Assembly: GCA_000469685.2 (NCBI GenBank)
Contig: LS997565.1
Coordinates: 31,652,645-31,716,644 of the forward strand
DNA: 64,000 bases
Source: Haemonchus contortus
Lineage: Eukaryota > Nematoda > Chromadorea > Rhabditida > Trichostrongylidae
Direction: 5' to 3'
Shown here piece by piece: positions 1 to 13,120 of the stretch. The translations under genes were made by a program, and so were the position numbers. The notes below the pieces were generated by a model. That model had not been told where the DNA came from. It did no database searches and saw only the letters and a program-made list of their open reading frames with translations. The number at the start of each line of letters is the position of its first letter. Position 1 is the stretch's first letter.

Positions 1-604
1 CTACACAAACATTTAAAAATTAGAAATTTAGACAAACAAATAAATATAAGCGTAAGCCATAAAATTAATGGATGAAAAATGAACATAAATATGATAATAA
101 TTTTTTTTATTGTGGTTAAATATAAGTACAACAATTTCAACAATAAAAAGACGACTAAAGCAAGAATAAACAAGGCAATAGTACAAATATTACAATTAAT
201 GAGTGCGTGATAATGAGCACTATAAGCCTTGCCATGTCATAGGGTATTTCCTTCCAAAAAAGTCGATGAAAAATCGCGAAAAAACGGAAACAATCCAGTA
301 ATTGAGGGGTGTGCTGAATCCCACAGTAGCCTCAAAACATGTGGATTGCTTTTTGTTTGCCTCATGCTGTGGGAGATTTCAGAGCGCAAACAGGTTGTGC
401 TCATCAATTCACGTGCATTTACACATATTTAGTGGATAACATTACGCTAAATGGCAGCAGTTAACAGTGGATCAAAGAAGCTAGTCTTCCGTCACATGTG
501 GAAATGGAAGGAGAAAGCAAGAAATCCTCTATACCCTGTTTGAGGTTATGTTTTTGTTAGTTAGGTAACTGTTGTAGTTTCGCCGCAGTATGCGATACGG
601 AAGT

Positions 605-765
605 CTCACAAGGATGGCGATTTGTAGACAAAACTTCTGCCTCGGAAGGGACCTGAACCAGTACTCGTACATAACCGGGCATGGTGCTCTTGTCCCTTAC
701 ACTACCGAAACCCCGCTTTCCCTCGCCTTTTCAATGGCCTATGGGCCATAGCCTATCAGCGCTCA
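605..765 (-). repeat. tRNA-derived SINE, family B
   Basis: On the - strand it carries GGTTCAGGTCCCTTCCGAGG, a pol III B-box-like core, followed by CAGAAGTTTTGTC and AATCGCCATCC. The same order is found at 850, 6655, 43375 and 52605. Confidence 0.65.
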
Positions 766-849
766 CACGATAAATTGTTACGCAAACCATATTATATCGC
801 CATTGAACCGCGAAGTTAAATGTTTTACTCGATATGACTTACTTGTTTC

Positions 850-965
850 GGCGAAGAGAGTAAGGGATAACAGCACTGTGCCCGGAAAGCCCGAGTGTGG
901 GTTCGAGTCCCCTTCGAAGCCGAAGTTCTGTCCGTTCAGCGTTTCGCGTTTCATGGCGGAATTAC
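850..965 (+). repeat. tRNA-derived SINE, family B
   Basis: GGGTTCGAGTCCCC at about 899 is a textbook B box. GAAGCCGAAGTTCTGTCC follows. It is the inverted neighbour of the copy at 605-765. Confidence 0.65.
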
Positions 966-3503
966 AGCAGGTAACCAAGCATCAAGTCAAAACATTTACG
1001 ATATAATATACTATTTGTGGGCGTATTTCTTTCGCCCTACAGCACTCAGACTTTTCGTTCCTAAGGTCCTTATGATCTCCTAGATGTTTCGTTGTTTTCG
1101 TTTCCCGACAAATAACCAAAACGCACTCAGTGGTAACAGGCACAACAGGGGGAAAATTTCTCATAGCAGGCTCGAAGACGAGCCACGATCAACCGTTGTA
1201 CTCTGTAGTTTTGATCAGTGGAGTGTTCTGGCTTTCCAATACGAATTCGGAAGACTGTACTGGCATATGTGAAAGGCAGCAGTCGAAATAGTATGCCTAT
1301 TCTGACTCTTGAAGTTTTCGGAGCACTCACCCCGAAAACGTTGATTGTAGGTCTCCACCATTTATGCAAGTGGATCGCACTCAGTCACTTTTCTTATGCG
1401 GTAATCATATGCACAGTATTTGCTCTCTTTTTGTTATGTGGTATTCATATATATTTGGTTGGGAATGTATCGGGATGGCAAGGAGGACATGGGGCCTTAC
1501 TAGATGGAGGGCTGGTGAAAGCTCCACTCCGATAAAATACATGATGCTCATTCTCACGAACATTATCGAAATCTTCGGCGTATCAATGAAGACACATTCC
1601 TTTCGGAAGGGACTCCTCAGAAAAAGATTATTGTGGTAGGTATCCCAATCAACTGTGACGAATCGTGAACTATAGGATGAGGACGTGGGAATTGTCTCTT
1701 GAGAGATTAGAATAAAACAATCAAGGGAACTAATGAGTATATTGTGAGTGGGGAGGTCCAAATTTTCTGCTGTCTCTTGACTAATTCTTAGCCAAGCTCC
1801 ATTCCTCGGTAATCATACCCTTAGAAAATGAGACCCCTGAAAATTTCTTAGAAGTGTAGCCTTATGAACCATATCCTACGGGAGCTGTCCAGGAGACCAC
1901 ATTTGAGAGAGTTTATGTCACGCCGCAATGTACACTAAGATTTTCAGGGTTTTTCGGGATTTTTTCTCAGCACTGGACACAACGTGCTCGAATTATGAGG
2001 GGGTCTAACAATTTCTTCCAGCTAGTCCTCTGGAGAAGTTGAAACCATGTGGAAGGAATCCCCATCTGACCCATCGATATCGCGAGAATACGTTTGGGGA
2101 CAGGTGGGAGATCATTGAATACGTCCGTCTACATGTTTTTCAAATAGCTCAAATTGTTCTTTGAGTTTGTGGCATGAGAAGACGAAATAGCCAAAAGTCA
2201 GTGTGGTTGTTTTTGTGGTAAGATTGGAAAACCTGTCACGAGAAATTTGGATCTATGGTAAAGTTATAGAGCTGATAAAGAGAAATGATGAAATGATTTA
2301 ATCAACAAAAATGTTGTTGTCAAAGAAATAAGTCTGGCATAGACCAACAAACAATTTCGCGAGTAATATATGGGGAACAAAAACGGAGACAACTTCACAA
2401 CAAGCCCTTTTTTCAAGCAGTCGCCTTAGAATCAGTGGAGGCAATAAATTTACACAGGCATTACAACTGAAAATCAAAAAGATATTCCCGTCATAACACA
2501 TAGAACATATTCATGAAATCATTCCATTAATGCAAATGTGCCGTTCAAGTATGGTAACATCATAAGAACTGTAATGGTTAATGTAATCTCCACTTTTATA
2601 CTGAACATAGTTAATGCAGTACTCTGATTGCAATGTGGGCTCAAAGAAATAACCGCCTACACAAATATGTTGTCTGAAAATGAAGGTGCACAATACTCTA
2701 TAGCAGGGTATCGATGGAATATCAGGATCCCTCGAAGCATTTAGGGAACGATGTCCGTTTACACAGATTAACCGGAAGCGGAGAAAAGACTTGGAACCCA
2801 AAAATATGACATTCCTATACGAGTATTTCTTTCGACGGTTAGCACATTCCTTTTATTCCTCAGAAGCATGAGCTGAGTAAGAGTCTTCGCGTTTGACTGA
2901 AGGCTTCTTAGGGCTCCGCTAAAGACATGCACTTTGAATGGTCTGAGCGAACGAGTCGTAACCACATGGGCAACTATCATCATCACGTAGCATGACGACT
3001 ATTCTTCTGACTATTGATACCGCGTCATCAATGCAGGATGTTCGTTCATTGACGTAACTGAAATCGTTTGCAAAGAAGATCTACAGAATGCGAAAAATGG
3101 GGCTGTGCAAGAAGATTGATGTTCCTGTATGCTCCCCTCCCCCCCCCCCCCCCCCCCTACTCCACAGCTCTGGAAATGGAAAAGCACTCAGAGGTAGTAA
3201 AGGAGTCGTCTGGAACCAGTCTTATCCTCATAGGTATCACCTTCATTAGGTTCAGTTGGGAACCATTATTGACCAGGCAGTGACAACTTCAATCAGCCTT
3301 ACATACCGCCTGGTCACTGTTCGATTCCCACTGACTTTAATAACTGCGAATCGGTGGGTATCGAGTCGAACTTTACCTATATGTCTCCCTTTTTCATTGC
3401 AATCATCTGGTTATCAAAAGCGGCGCCAAAAAATGAGGAAACGAAGGTTGCGCTTTGCTGAACCTCTTTATTCACATCAATAATTGTGTTTGAGGAAGGA
3501 GTT
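966..3503. other. No gene seen
   Basis: Only short overlapping open frames on both strands, with no splice-supported exons or protein motifs. A (CA) run lies at 3529 and a poly-C at 3134. Confidence 0.5.
3134..3158. repeat. Poly-C tract
   Basis: A long C run of about 20 bases follows CTCCCCTCC. Similar C or G runs lie at 7149, 11250, 21867 and 23214. Confidence 0.8.
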
Positions 3504-3735
3504 GATGTAGTGGCAAGTGGCGCACTACAACACACACACACACATGCGAACGGTAAAGGGTTTGAATCTGGATCATCGCCGAGGCTAACCAGACTCGCCA
3601 TCCTTCCAGGGTCGACAATTGCTGCCAAATCTGTCTGGGAGGATAAAGGCACTGAGTTGTACATCGGCTGCCCGCCTCTTCTCATGCTATAGACTACATA
3701 CGCATTCTAGGCGCCGCTACGATTCTGCATGGGAG
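3504..3735 (+). repeat. tRNA-derived SINE, family A
   Basis: GTAGTGGCAAGTGGCGCACT, a CA run, a B-box-like GGTTTGAATCTGG, CCTTCCAGGGTCGAC, GGGAGGATAAAGGCACTGA and GTACATCGGCTG, ending with CGCTACGATTCTGCATGG. The same blocks in the same order recur at 10748, and partly at 8560, 9815 and 11045. Confidence 0.7.
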
Positions 3736-4742
3736 ACGGTGCGAGGAACATCTCTTAGACAGGATTGACAGACGCCTAAAGACTTGCCTTTCACTTTATC
3801 CTATGGCTATATTTATGAGTATGTATATATGTAGAATGGTAGGATTATGTTTTTTGAGTTGTCGTAGAACTCGGGAAGTGACCTTACCTACAGAGAGGGG
3901 ATTTCCGAGCCAGGGTCATCGCATCATTATAAGCAGAGTTAATCGCTTTCTTCGAATGGACCAACACAGAATATAAAAGCAGCAACTATTTTTGCGATAC
4001 CGCATCGACTATTACGAACCCTTTGATATAATCTATCATGATTAATCCTTTTTGGAGCACTACTCTCTCGTGAACGGTCCCTGATTCAGCGTTCTGTTGA
4101 CTCTCATTGAACTCTTGTTTCTCTGACTCTGTTGAATCGTGTTAGGAGTGTCTTTATTAGCATCTTGAAGGCGCAGCTATGATAAACAATAGTTTCTGCG
4201 ATTTACCCTCAGGATTACCCAGTGCTCGGCAAGTATAACACAAAGGACGCTGTCGGGCCAAAAAACCCGACATAGTAGGAGCTCCATTACCGAATGCGTC
4301 GACTTCCGCGCCATCGACCTACAATTCATGTATTTCAATGTATGTCAGAATAGTTGCACAATCTCGCCCCTTAATTTACTACTTTTTGAAGCCCTGTGTT
4401 TTTGTAAATACTCCGTTTTTTGCGTTTTCATCGTTATCTTTGCACTATTCTGGACTACTACTTTCATCATCCTTTGAAAACTGGTTACCCCAAAATTATC
4501 GTACCTTCAAGACCGATCTGCCTAAAGACTACATCACTGTCACAGAAGGTTATTTCGTGGAACCTACTGGCTACGGTGATCTGCGACTCCTTGAGTATAA
4601 CTTGAGAAATAGAGGGCATTTTAAGTCACCCCAGAGCGGTCGCCTCGTGTGACTTTTCGAGTACCAAGTCTGATGCCTGTACCCTTCGAATGACCGACGA
4701 CTTTCTCAATCTCAATAATGGTCGGCACAGCAAGGTCAGCTA
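3736..4742. other. No confident gene
   Basis: One open frame (4338-4652, 104 codons) with a hydrophobic start is visible, but no family motif or splice context supports it. Confidence 0.45.
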
Positions 4743-5725
4743 TACAGGGTGGCAGAAAAGTATAGGACGCGCCGTTCGACGCTTGCTGCACTCTTCCAAT
4801 GGGTATTTTCAGAATCTTGTTGGACTTCTAGAAAGCTTGGGTTTTGTACAAGAATCCATATAAGTTCGTTCGCCGCAGAATGACCGTTCGCCCGAACAGT
4901 CGCTACGAAAGTTTCTGCGCATCGACCCACTATCAAGAAGCTGCTCAGAGAAGGTTTCACGAGCTGCGACATTGCGAAACGACTCGGGTTCCCTCTCCAA
5001 CCGTACGGAATGTTGCCGCTGCTCTCAGGAATCGAGAACAGGCCTCTGAGATGCCAAAAACGGGACGACCGAGAACAGTGAACATAACGAGGATTCGTGA
5101 CATCATCAGAGAGAGGATCACCCGCAACGATGGAGACAGCATGAATCGGATTGCTTCGGACCTCAACATCAACCGTCAAACCATCCAGAAAATTGCGAAA
5201 CTCGACCTCAAGCTGAACAATTATCGGCGCCGTCGAGGACAGTTTCATTTAGAGCAGTCAAAGCAAAGTCGACTGATAAAATGCAAAAAACTTTTTCGAG
5301 AGCTCAGTGCGCGCCGTATCTCTGACGTGATCTTAACCGATGGGAAAATTTTCACTACAGAACACTATCCAATCCGTCAAAACCAGAGAAAGTTGTTGTC
5401 AAAAGCTGACACCAGGTCCCCAGAACGTTGTCCTGTGCACAGCAGGCTATCTTCCAAAAGTGCTATGGTTTGGGCGGGGATGACATCAGAAGGAAATGTT
5501 AAAAATGAACTCCGAGGTCCACAAAAGGTAGTTTTAATGGACGCTCTGCTACCCTGGGTCACTGAACACTTTCGTAGCCAATCATTCGTCCATCAGCAAG
5601 ATTGGGCCTCACCTCATGCCTCGAAGTCGACAAAAGCCGTACTGGACGCGCACTTCCCCGGTCACTGAGGTAAAGACATCTGACCTTCCTCTACCAAGCA
5701 TGGCATCCTTTGAGTTTCATTCAGA
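4743..5725 (+). pseudogene. Tc1/mariner-like transposase, truncated and mutated
   Basis: A left terminal repeat beginning ACAGGGTGGCAGAAAAG is followed by a long open frame (about 4844-5668). It shows a helix-turn-helix region (GDSMNRIASDLNINRQT), a first catalytic block where the usual SDEK reads TDGK, a SAMVWAGMTS block, and a second catalytic block HQQDWASPHASK. Stops then interrupt the frame after HFPGH at 5666, and in-frame TGAs replace residues just beyond. The third catalytic Asp/Glu region (normally S-P-D-x-N-P) and the right terminal repeat are absent. It is therefore a 3'-truncated, inactive copy. It belongs to the same broad group as the elements at 35922 and 57375, though its terminal repeat differs after the first 8 bases. 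Confidence 0.85.
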
Positions 5726-5811
5726 CTTGTTCTGAATATATATGCTTCTCGATGTTCTTAAATCTAATCTATATTGATAAGCTTTTCTCATTTAATGACT
5801 CCGCCAGACCT

Positions 5812-6300
5812 AAAGGCACTGTTCGCAATAGTTCTGAGGGACATTTCTCTAAATCGAAAGGGAGTTTCTGGTTGAGAATAGTGCATCAGGGGTGTAATCC
5901 GGCGATTTCGTAAAAAATACAGCTCCTTCACGTAAATGAAAATAGAGGTCGTACGAGATTATCATGGCGGAAATGGCCTGGAAGGGGTATTCGGACGATT
6001 TAGTTGTTGCAGTTGCGCAAAGAGCAACTACCTCAAGCCAAAACTGTCCAAAATTGCCTTTCACTGTCACTATGGGTCATGACGAATTGCTCGAACTTCA
6101 TATGTGGGATCCCTTGTGAGTGGTGCAGCCTCTACAATGCCGTGAACACTCATCCCAATGTGAACAATGTTTGAGCCCTTATAACGCCCTATCTAAGCCG
6201 TTCTCCGACTTGACAGCACTCTATATGGCGTTCGAGGGGGTCATGAATATGAACTGTTGGGATGTCTCATAGGCCATTTTTATCACGAACTCTGTGTTTT
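5812..6300. mobile_element. TTAA-ended MITE, family M1, degraded copy
   Basis: Begins with AAAGGCACTGTTCGCAATA and ends near TATCACGAACTCTGTG, worn versions of the family ends. The core shares AAAACTGTCC, ATGGGTCATGACGAATTGC and GTGGTGCAGCCTCTACAA blocks with the copies at 12158, 16855, 23925 and 48375. Confidence 0.7.
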
Positions 6301-6654
6301 TCACGATAAAACAATATGAAACACGTAACACACAAATTTTTCAGTGTTGTAACTGGTAATTGACTCATTGTATGCGAGTATTGTAATTTTTACATCTGAA
6401 GCCATCAAAGCCTACCAATGAAAAATAGAAATGTTCTGGAAGCACATACTAAGAACAGTAGCAGTGCCAATTATCTATGCCAGACGTCAGCAGTGCCGTG
6501 CACTGACGTTCTTTCGAACTATTATAGTTTCTGGAAAGTAGTTCTCGCAACTCATGTTCGAAAATATCTAACTCTGAAAAGCCACAAAGAAAGTGGAATA
6601 CTGCATTCTCTTTTGATTCGTCGTTCTTTTGAATTGCTGTCTTTTGGCGCAAAA

Positions 6655-6800
6655 ATCCCAAAAGGATGGCGAGTTGTGGGCAAAACTTCGGTCTCGGGGA
6701 GGACCCGGACTCTTACTTGTGTTTATCGGGCACTGTGCTCTTTGTTCCTTACACCACCGAGACCAAGCATGCCCCCGCCTTATTAATGATGACTTTTATA
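6655..6800 (-). repeat. tRNA-derived SINE, family B
   Basis: Contains AAGGATGGCGAGTTGTGG, CAAAACTTCGGTCTCGG and ACACCACCGAGACCAAGC, the complement of the family B order. Confidence 0.6.
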
Positions 6801-7169
6801 CTGGACTCTACTCTTTTACACTCCACTACGTTTTTCACTACAGTTGATGAATCGCTTGAGGAAGTATCCAAGCGTCACACACACATAACATTTTTAGGAA
6901 CCAATGATTATTGTAAAGTGACGTACCTTGTTGCCATTACAATGCTGAACTCTTCTATTCAATTATTCTTTAATGGGTTTCTGAAGTGGTGACAAACTCC
7001 CGATTACGGCAATTGACGAACTGTGAAAGGGTTGTTTTGAGCGAGCTGTTGATTCAGTTGGCGGGATATTACATATTACTGACAGGTAGGGAGCAACCTT
7101 TTTTACTTTCACTACTTTATACTGGTGGACCGTTGTCTGAAGGGGAAGGGGGGGGGGGGGTGGGGTGAT

Positions 7170-7409
7170 GCAGTAGGAACGAAGTTATCGCGTGGCGGCG
7201 CGAGAGAAACGCCGCGCGCGAAGAAATGTAGCAGTATGCAGCAGCAAGTAAGAAATTCAGGAACGAATGAACTAACAGTAGAATCGTGCCAAGAGTAATA
7301 ATCGCATAGCGGTTGAGCTGTATGAGAAACGCTAAAACTGCTACATTGAGGCAAATGGTCCGCGACAGCCGCGTGCGGCGGATAGATTACACAAAATCGT
7401 TCCTACTGC
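7170..7409. mobile_element. Small GC-rich foldback MITE, copy 1
   Basis: GCAGTAGGAACGA at 7170-7182 is inverted at 7397-7409. The inside has CGCGTGGCGGCGCG and CCGCGTGCGGCGG-like GC-rich blocks. The same sequence recurs in opposite orientation at 49739-50076. A G-run of about 13 bases lies just upstream (7149-7161). Confidence 0.7.
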
Positions 7410-8559
7410 CCGTGTCCCAGACAACGGTTCATCATCCAATCTCTTTCATGTACTTTCCTTCATTTCTTTAACTGCGCAGATACTTCTTGTGAGAGTGGCG
7501 CCATAGGGACAACACAAAAACAATAACACATTCCTATGCTACTGGCCCTTCCAGTGAAAATCGCTTAGTGTCAGTAACTCGTAGTCGATCCTTGGAGAAA
7601 CAGCAGAACGTTCTCTTTTCATTTGTCATCAGGAAAAAATAGTTCTGGAGCCAGTTCCGGCTAACATTTGCAAATGCTGATACCATTTGCAAAATAATTT
7701 ATGGTTCAGTGATCCATGTCCCAAAAGATCCAAATGTTCAAACGGCATGAATGACGGGTACAGGCGAGCGTGCAGAGGTGAATTTTGAAGTTTTAATCAA
7801 ATCATGACAGTGCGATAATATGTCTACTGTCTGTTGGGACCGGCAGTCAGTGATGCAAAAAATCAAGTGAAACAGGGAGATTACAGTACCCTCTCCCCCC
7901 TGAATGTTTGGAAAAAAAATAAAAAAAAACGGCTGCACGTTTTGTTCGTTTTTTCATTCTTATTCTGGCAAGCAGCCACTGAATTCTATCCGTGGCATAC
8001 CGTAACGTGAAATAATGAGGTGTACGCGGATGTCCATATTGGCGACAAAGTCCAGTAAATTAACGTAAATCTGCTGTACTGGTAGGTAGAAACAAAGGAT
8101 AAGGAGGATAAAACGCTCAGCGTTAATCAGCCCCTTTCTGGAATGTGCTACAAATGTACTATGCCACCTAATTTGAATTGCCAATTTCGTCTGGTATTTG
8201 TCGTAGTTGTATTCAAACTGGATGCCCATCAACTGATCCAGTAGAAAAAAGGAGCCGACCATGGTTACACCCAAACACCATACATAAGCAACAGATCATG
8301 CGTATGTTAGGGTTTCCCTTCCGCAACCTAGAAAGATGCCAGACCTTTCCTCACTCCTCACCTGTCATCTGTCGCCCCTTTTATCACCAACTTCTTGGTC
8401 GAAGCCCCTGCAAAGTCGATCTCCGTCTTCAGCCGATATATTATAGTGGGAGTCTTTTGCTGAGCTCGTTTGATGTCCTGAGCTATCGCGGATCGGGTAA
8501 CCATACATTCTGGTAGTAGCACCGTAAGAGCTTCGTAGCTTTGTGTAATAAATTGCGGT

Positions 8560-8695
8560 ATTCAGCCGATATATGTACAAGTCAGTGCTTTTATAGTACC
8601 ACATTAGTACCCCAGTTAGCCTAAGCAGATATCGATCCGGGATTCAAACCTGTGACCATGCGCGCGTGGTAGCGCCACTTGTTCTGTACCTCTCT
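8560..8695 (-). repeat. tRNA-derived SINE, family A, partial
   Basis: Reverse-strand order: AAGTGGCGCTACCACG, CACAGGTTTGAATCCCGG, CTATAAAAGCACTGACTTG, ATATCGGCTG. CAGCCGATATAT also occurs at 8432, suggesting a second partial copy next to it. Confidence 0.6.
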
Positions 8696-9814
8696 GTACC
8701 CGGCATGAGATAGAGTTTGAAAATCCAAGTTTCTTCTGTAACAGTATCGGTGAACACCGAACAAATTTTGTTTATGCAGGGCATTGAAAGCTCTGGCCGC
8801 GCACTCACCCAGGTTGCTTCAAGTCTCCGAGGTGCACGTTGGGGCTAGAAGTGCGATGTGAGATAAACGTCTTCTTCGTCCTCATTGCTTCCTCCTTAAT
8901 CAATAAAAGGAGCTCTCCACACTGGCTTAACTCTGAACAATATTGTTAATTGTGATGATTTCCTTTGCGGTAGTCTGAACATTCAAAGATTTCAATCCGT
9001 GAGTGTAAAAAGAATGTGAGAAAATGGATGTCTTGCTGGGACAGCTCTCAAAAGAAATCTACATAGAAACTAGCCAAAAGAATCATCTCACCCTTTTCAA
9101 ATCAAATTGTAGTTGAGCAAATATGGATAGTAGTCCCAGACGATTTTGGAACGACAATCGGGAGAGGAAAAACAGAGAAGGAGCACAGTGAAGGTTCCGA
9201 ACCCTTCCTAAACGACCAAAAGAAGGACCGCTTCTGCAAATCCTCCTCTCCTTAGTCTTTCATGAGACATCACTATTATCAAGTCGTCTCTTCCATCCTT
9301 CTCTTATAGGGAGTAGAAGTGAGGAGAAATGTGAGCTTTGTATCTTCTGTATGCATGTCGTAGTTCTATCACAATTTTCTAAGCACATTCCTCTTCAGAA
9401 GCCTCATGAACGGTAATCTGTTACTCTGCTCTGAGGGCGTGGTTGCGATGAGGGCGTTGACGAATTTCTGCTGGATGCAGATCTTTATAAGTGCATCCAT
9501 AGGCCTGACATCTAACCTCACTCTTCCGGTTGATCTGCATGATACTGCTATCACGACGCCATCTTTCAAATAAATGAAATCGTCAAAATTTTTTTGGGCA
9601 CGTTCTGAATTTTCTTCCGGTTTATATCTTATGGTTGCCCTCTCACCTATTGAGAATTCCGTTGTTCACATGAAGTATGTAGTGAGCAATAAGATGACGC
9701 ATAATTTGGATGCGCAAGTAAGAGCATTTCAAATTTAGTATCAATTACTAATTTATTCCTCAAACAGTTCAAAATCCCATAGGCTTTCATCCCATAATAT
9801 CCAATATTGGGCGG

Positions 9815-9950
9815 GATTGGTGTAGAGGAATGTGATGCACCATCATCCACCTTCAATCCAGGGATCGAAACACAGATCGATCTCTGTCCATGCTGACTAA
9901 GATTTCTACCGTCGGGGTCAGTTAAATGATACAGACTGGATTGAGATAGT
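9815..9950 (+). repeat. tRNA-derived SINE, family A, diverged
   Basis: Contains CCAGGGATCGAAACACAG, CTCTGTCCATGCTGACTAAG and CGTCGGGGTCAGTTAAATG, weakly matching family A. Confidence 0.45.
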
Positions 9951-10747
9951 GTTAGCATTGGATCGTTTATAGGCTGGCTCCCATGTTACATTCGAATGCG
10001 GATACAGTTCTGGATGTAATTAGAATGCGGGGCGCATCCCCGTTGAATAATAAACGCCGAAATTTTCTATCATTTCGGATCCAGTATCATACTAGGATGT
10101 CTCATATAACTTCCTGAATGATGTCTATCATAATGCTAATGCTATGCCTTTACATTTTCCTCAGATCGTTGAGAGCATTCTTTCAATCTGGTCAGGAGAG
10201 ATACCTGTAATATGCTTACTGAACTTTTAGTGCGTGGCGATTGCCAATACGATGTAAAGAACTGGTGATTTTTGACGATTCTACCTGTCATTAGACTCTC
10301 ATAGACATATGGTGGGAGAATCATCAAAAATCATAGTCTGTTATTTTATAGCATTACAAATCATAGTCTGTTGTTTTGAAGAGTCATTCTTCACATACAT
10401 TTCTTTACATCACCATCTGGCGGTATGGGGATGTAAAAAACATGAAGTCTCGTTTTTTCACTCTCAATTTTTGTCATTTATTGGCTATATAGTACCACAT
10501 CTTAAAATTTACTTGAATTTTCACATTTGTGGCCCAGTGACGTTGAGTCGAAGTTCAGAGTCATAGATCTTTTGTCTCGCAACCCGCTGTTCCGACTAAG
10601 TAAGGTAACGTTAGGTCATTAGATTCTTAAATAGTGATCAGGTTTCGAGTGCAACGCCATGAATTACTTTTTTATTCTCTCGTACTATCTGCGTTTTTGT
10701 TTGGAGAAATGTTCGGATCCTTTCCGGAATGTTGAACATGAAGGTGG

Positions 10748-10985
10748 AGATGGTGTAGTCGCAAGTGGCGCACTTCTACATACGCATAGTCACAGGCTCG
10801 AACCCCGGATCGATATCCGTCTAAATCACCCAAGCCCTCTATCCCTCCGGGGTCGGTTCATTAGCACGAGGCTCGTATGGGAGGATAAAAACACTGATTT
10901 GTACATCGGCTGGCCCCTCTATTCATTGTATAGGCTAAATACGCATTCATGACGCCACTACGATTCTGAATGGAAGTCAATACAC
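10748..10985 (+). repeat. tRNA-derived SINE, family A
   Basis: GTAGTCGCAAGTGGCGCACT, CACAGGCTCGAACCCCGG (B box), CCCTCCGGGGTCGG, GGGAGGATAAAAACACTGA, GTACATCGGCTGG, CACTACGATTCTGAATGG. Nearly full family A. Confidence 0.7.
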
Positions 10986-11044
10986 GGGCGCACCCCTATG
11001 ACGGAATGGTTCAACGCCCGAAGACTTCATCCTTTATCCCTTAT

Positions 11045-11230
11045 CCTTACTATATCCGAATCGATTCTTGCCGGCCAAGCCTTCCATCCCTAATGGTCGG
11101 TTATTCGTTACCAAACTTGTATGGAAGGGTCAAAAGAATTGACTCGAGATTGGCTGGCTACCACAAATGATTGTACAGGTACCATACGCATCCAAAATGC
11201 CACTACAGTTCTGAGCCTAAAAGTCGTCCA
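11045..11230 (+). repeat. tRNA-derived SINE, family A, partial tandem copy
   Basis: CCAAGCCTTCCATCCCTAATGG, ATGGAAGGGTCAAAAGAATT, GAGATTGGCTGGC and GCCACTACAGTTCTGAGCC follow the family A order directly after the copy at 10748. Confidence 0.5.
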
Positions 11231-11249
11231 AATTAGAGTGAACCCCCTT

Positions 11250-11268
11250 TCCCCCCCCCCCCCCCCCA
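11250..11268. repeat. Poly-C tract
   Basis: About 17 consecutive C just after TTTC. Confidence 0.8.
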
Positions 11269-12157
11269 CACTAAATTTGTCCTACTTGATTCCATGGTTC
11301 GCATCTCTTCCGTTTCACCTTAGAACGTTTACCATCCACTAATGGCTGTTTTCAAACGTTTCACGTGCAGATATCCCATTTCATCTTCAGGGTAGTGATG
11401 TGAGTATCCACGACTTTGTTCAGTTCTTTCAGCCGTCCGCAGGCGCAAACTGCTCAGAACGTCATGAACAATTTGCTTCAAATCTAGAACTGTAAAAGAC
11501 AGAGCAATCATTGTTGTCATTATTCTTCCACGTGAAGTTCCACGCTGAAATCGACGTCAAGCGAAAATGTGGTACCGTATGAAAAACACTAACAGATTCC
11601 AATCTATCATCATTTTTTTCTCTGCGTCTTTTTTCTCTACGATGCAGAAGAGACTAAAAGAAAGCTGGTGGGTTCCCTTTTAGTCCCTCCTCTCGTCTTT
11701 TGCCGATCCTTATTGTTTGGACTAAATGCAAAAATACCTGGCGAAGAGTATTTCTTCGTTACAGTTGTTGTACGTTGCAGCCATCCAGCACTCGTTACGA
11801 TCTTCATTTCGATAGTTTGGAAGTTTTTGACATATAGCTCTATGTTTCCCAGCTTGGTAGGCTTGCAAATGCTGAAGCATGAGCTGAAGCACTACCGCTC
11901 GCTTGAGCCCACACCCCCTAGTAAACTATGGCCAGAACATTTGACTTTGCACAAGGCCTGACCCGCCTTTGTACTTTGAGTACACCTTAGTTATCATTTG
12001 CATTAATGATGTCGGTGCTGATAAGCCGCGGCACTATAAAGCTGACGAAAGTTTCAAGAGATCAAGTAGCCAAAAAGAAAATATTTACAATGGTTGTGAT
12101 AACTACCGAAGACCGTGACTGGCCATCGAACCCTTAGTAAATGTCAGTGTGCACTTA

Positions 12158-12612
12158 TAGGCACTGCCAACGATGATTTTGGGGTGGACCTCTTTAAGAT
12201 GAAAAGAGGAAAAGTTGGTTTACAATAGCGCATTGGTGACGAGGGAAGCGAGTAAATCCGCAGAACTCATAAAGTCTAAGAATTTCTACTTTGGACGAGA
12301 TTTTAGTTGTTGCAGTTGCATAATGAGCTGGCTACATTGAGCCAAAAATGCCCGAAATTGTCCTCAGCTGCCACCACGGGTAGCAACTAGTCGGTTGAGT
12401 TTTCAACCGGGGATCCTATGTGAATGGCGCACCCTCTGCAACCCGTAGAAGCTCGCCCGTATTCAGGAGTGGGTGTTGACAAAGCCGGTCTTTGAGTCCT
12501 TATTGCATCCTATCTTGGCCATTTTTTGACCAGACAGCATATCATATGGACACGTGGAAGATACAGATTCGTCCAAGTCGGAAATCTCAGAAACCGTTTT
12601 TTACTGTGCCCA
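12158..12612. mobile_element. TTAA-ended MITE, family M1, degraded copy
   Basis: The left end TAGGCACTGCCAACGATG and the right part GAAATCTCAGAAACCG...TACTGTGCC match the family ends loosely. The middle carries GGACGAGATTTTAGTTGTTG and CTATGTGAATGGCGCACCC, shared with the other M1 copies. Confidence 0.65.
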
Positions 12613-13120
12613 TGATACAGAAGGAATGACATCTTTGCTCGGTTGCATGAACCCCTCCCATGACGAACTCTCTAGACATGCGGCAGTTCGATTCTTCAGG
12701 ACATAGAGTAAAGAGTGTTGGGAGAGGGAGGTCAGGTGGTCTTCTAAATTCTGCTGACCGATGTAAATAACTGATGGGCTGGCGACAAGAATGTGAGTGA
12801 TGCTGATTGATTTCCTTGATTACTTTATTCAACACCCAGGAATGGCAATAACCGGACTCCTCGGGCTTGGCTTGCGTCACGTATGAACTGTCTTGTCACC
12901 TTTCTATGTGAGAAAAACTTTCGGGTTTTTTCAACTCCCCCTCGTTGTCAATAATGAGATTTGTTCTATGGACTTTCATTCCTTCCTTTCCTTCCTATCG
13001 AGTCGTTTGAATCCTTTGTTTGTTTACATCAGTGCACATTGATTTAGTAATGCTCTCATTCGAATGGAACAAAAACGAAGTAGTGTCCATGTGCGACTGT
13101 CGATGAATTTCGGCATTCTT

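Larger units (their letters stand above)
6801..12157. other. Intergenic tract with SINEs and a small MITE only
   Basis: Apart from the repeats listed separately I see no coding pattern. A direct repeat AAATCATAGTCTGTT occurs at about 10328 and 10359. Confidence 0.5.

Noticed and set aside
895..925. tRNA gene suggested by GGGTTCGAGTCCCC
   Set aside because: No cloverleaf with acceptor and anticodon arms can be built; the same tail follows each copy, so it is a SINE.
4338..4652. 104-codon open frame with hydrophobic N-terminus
   Set aside because: No family motif, no acceptor or donor that fits, and other frames across it are equally open.
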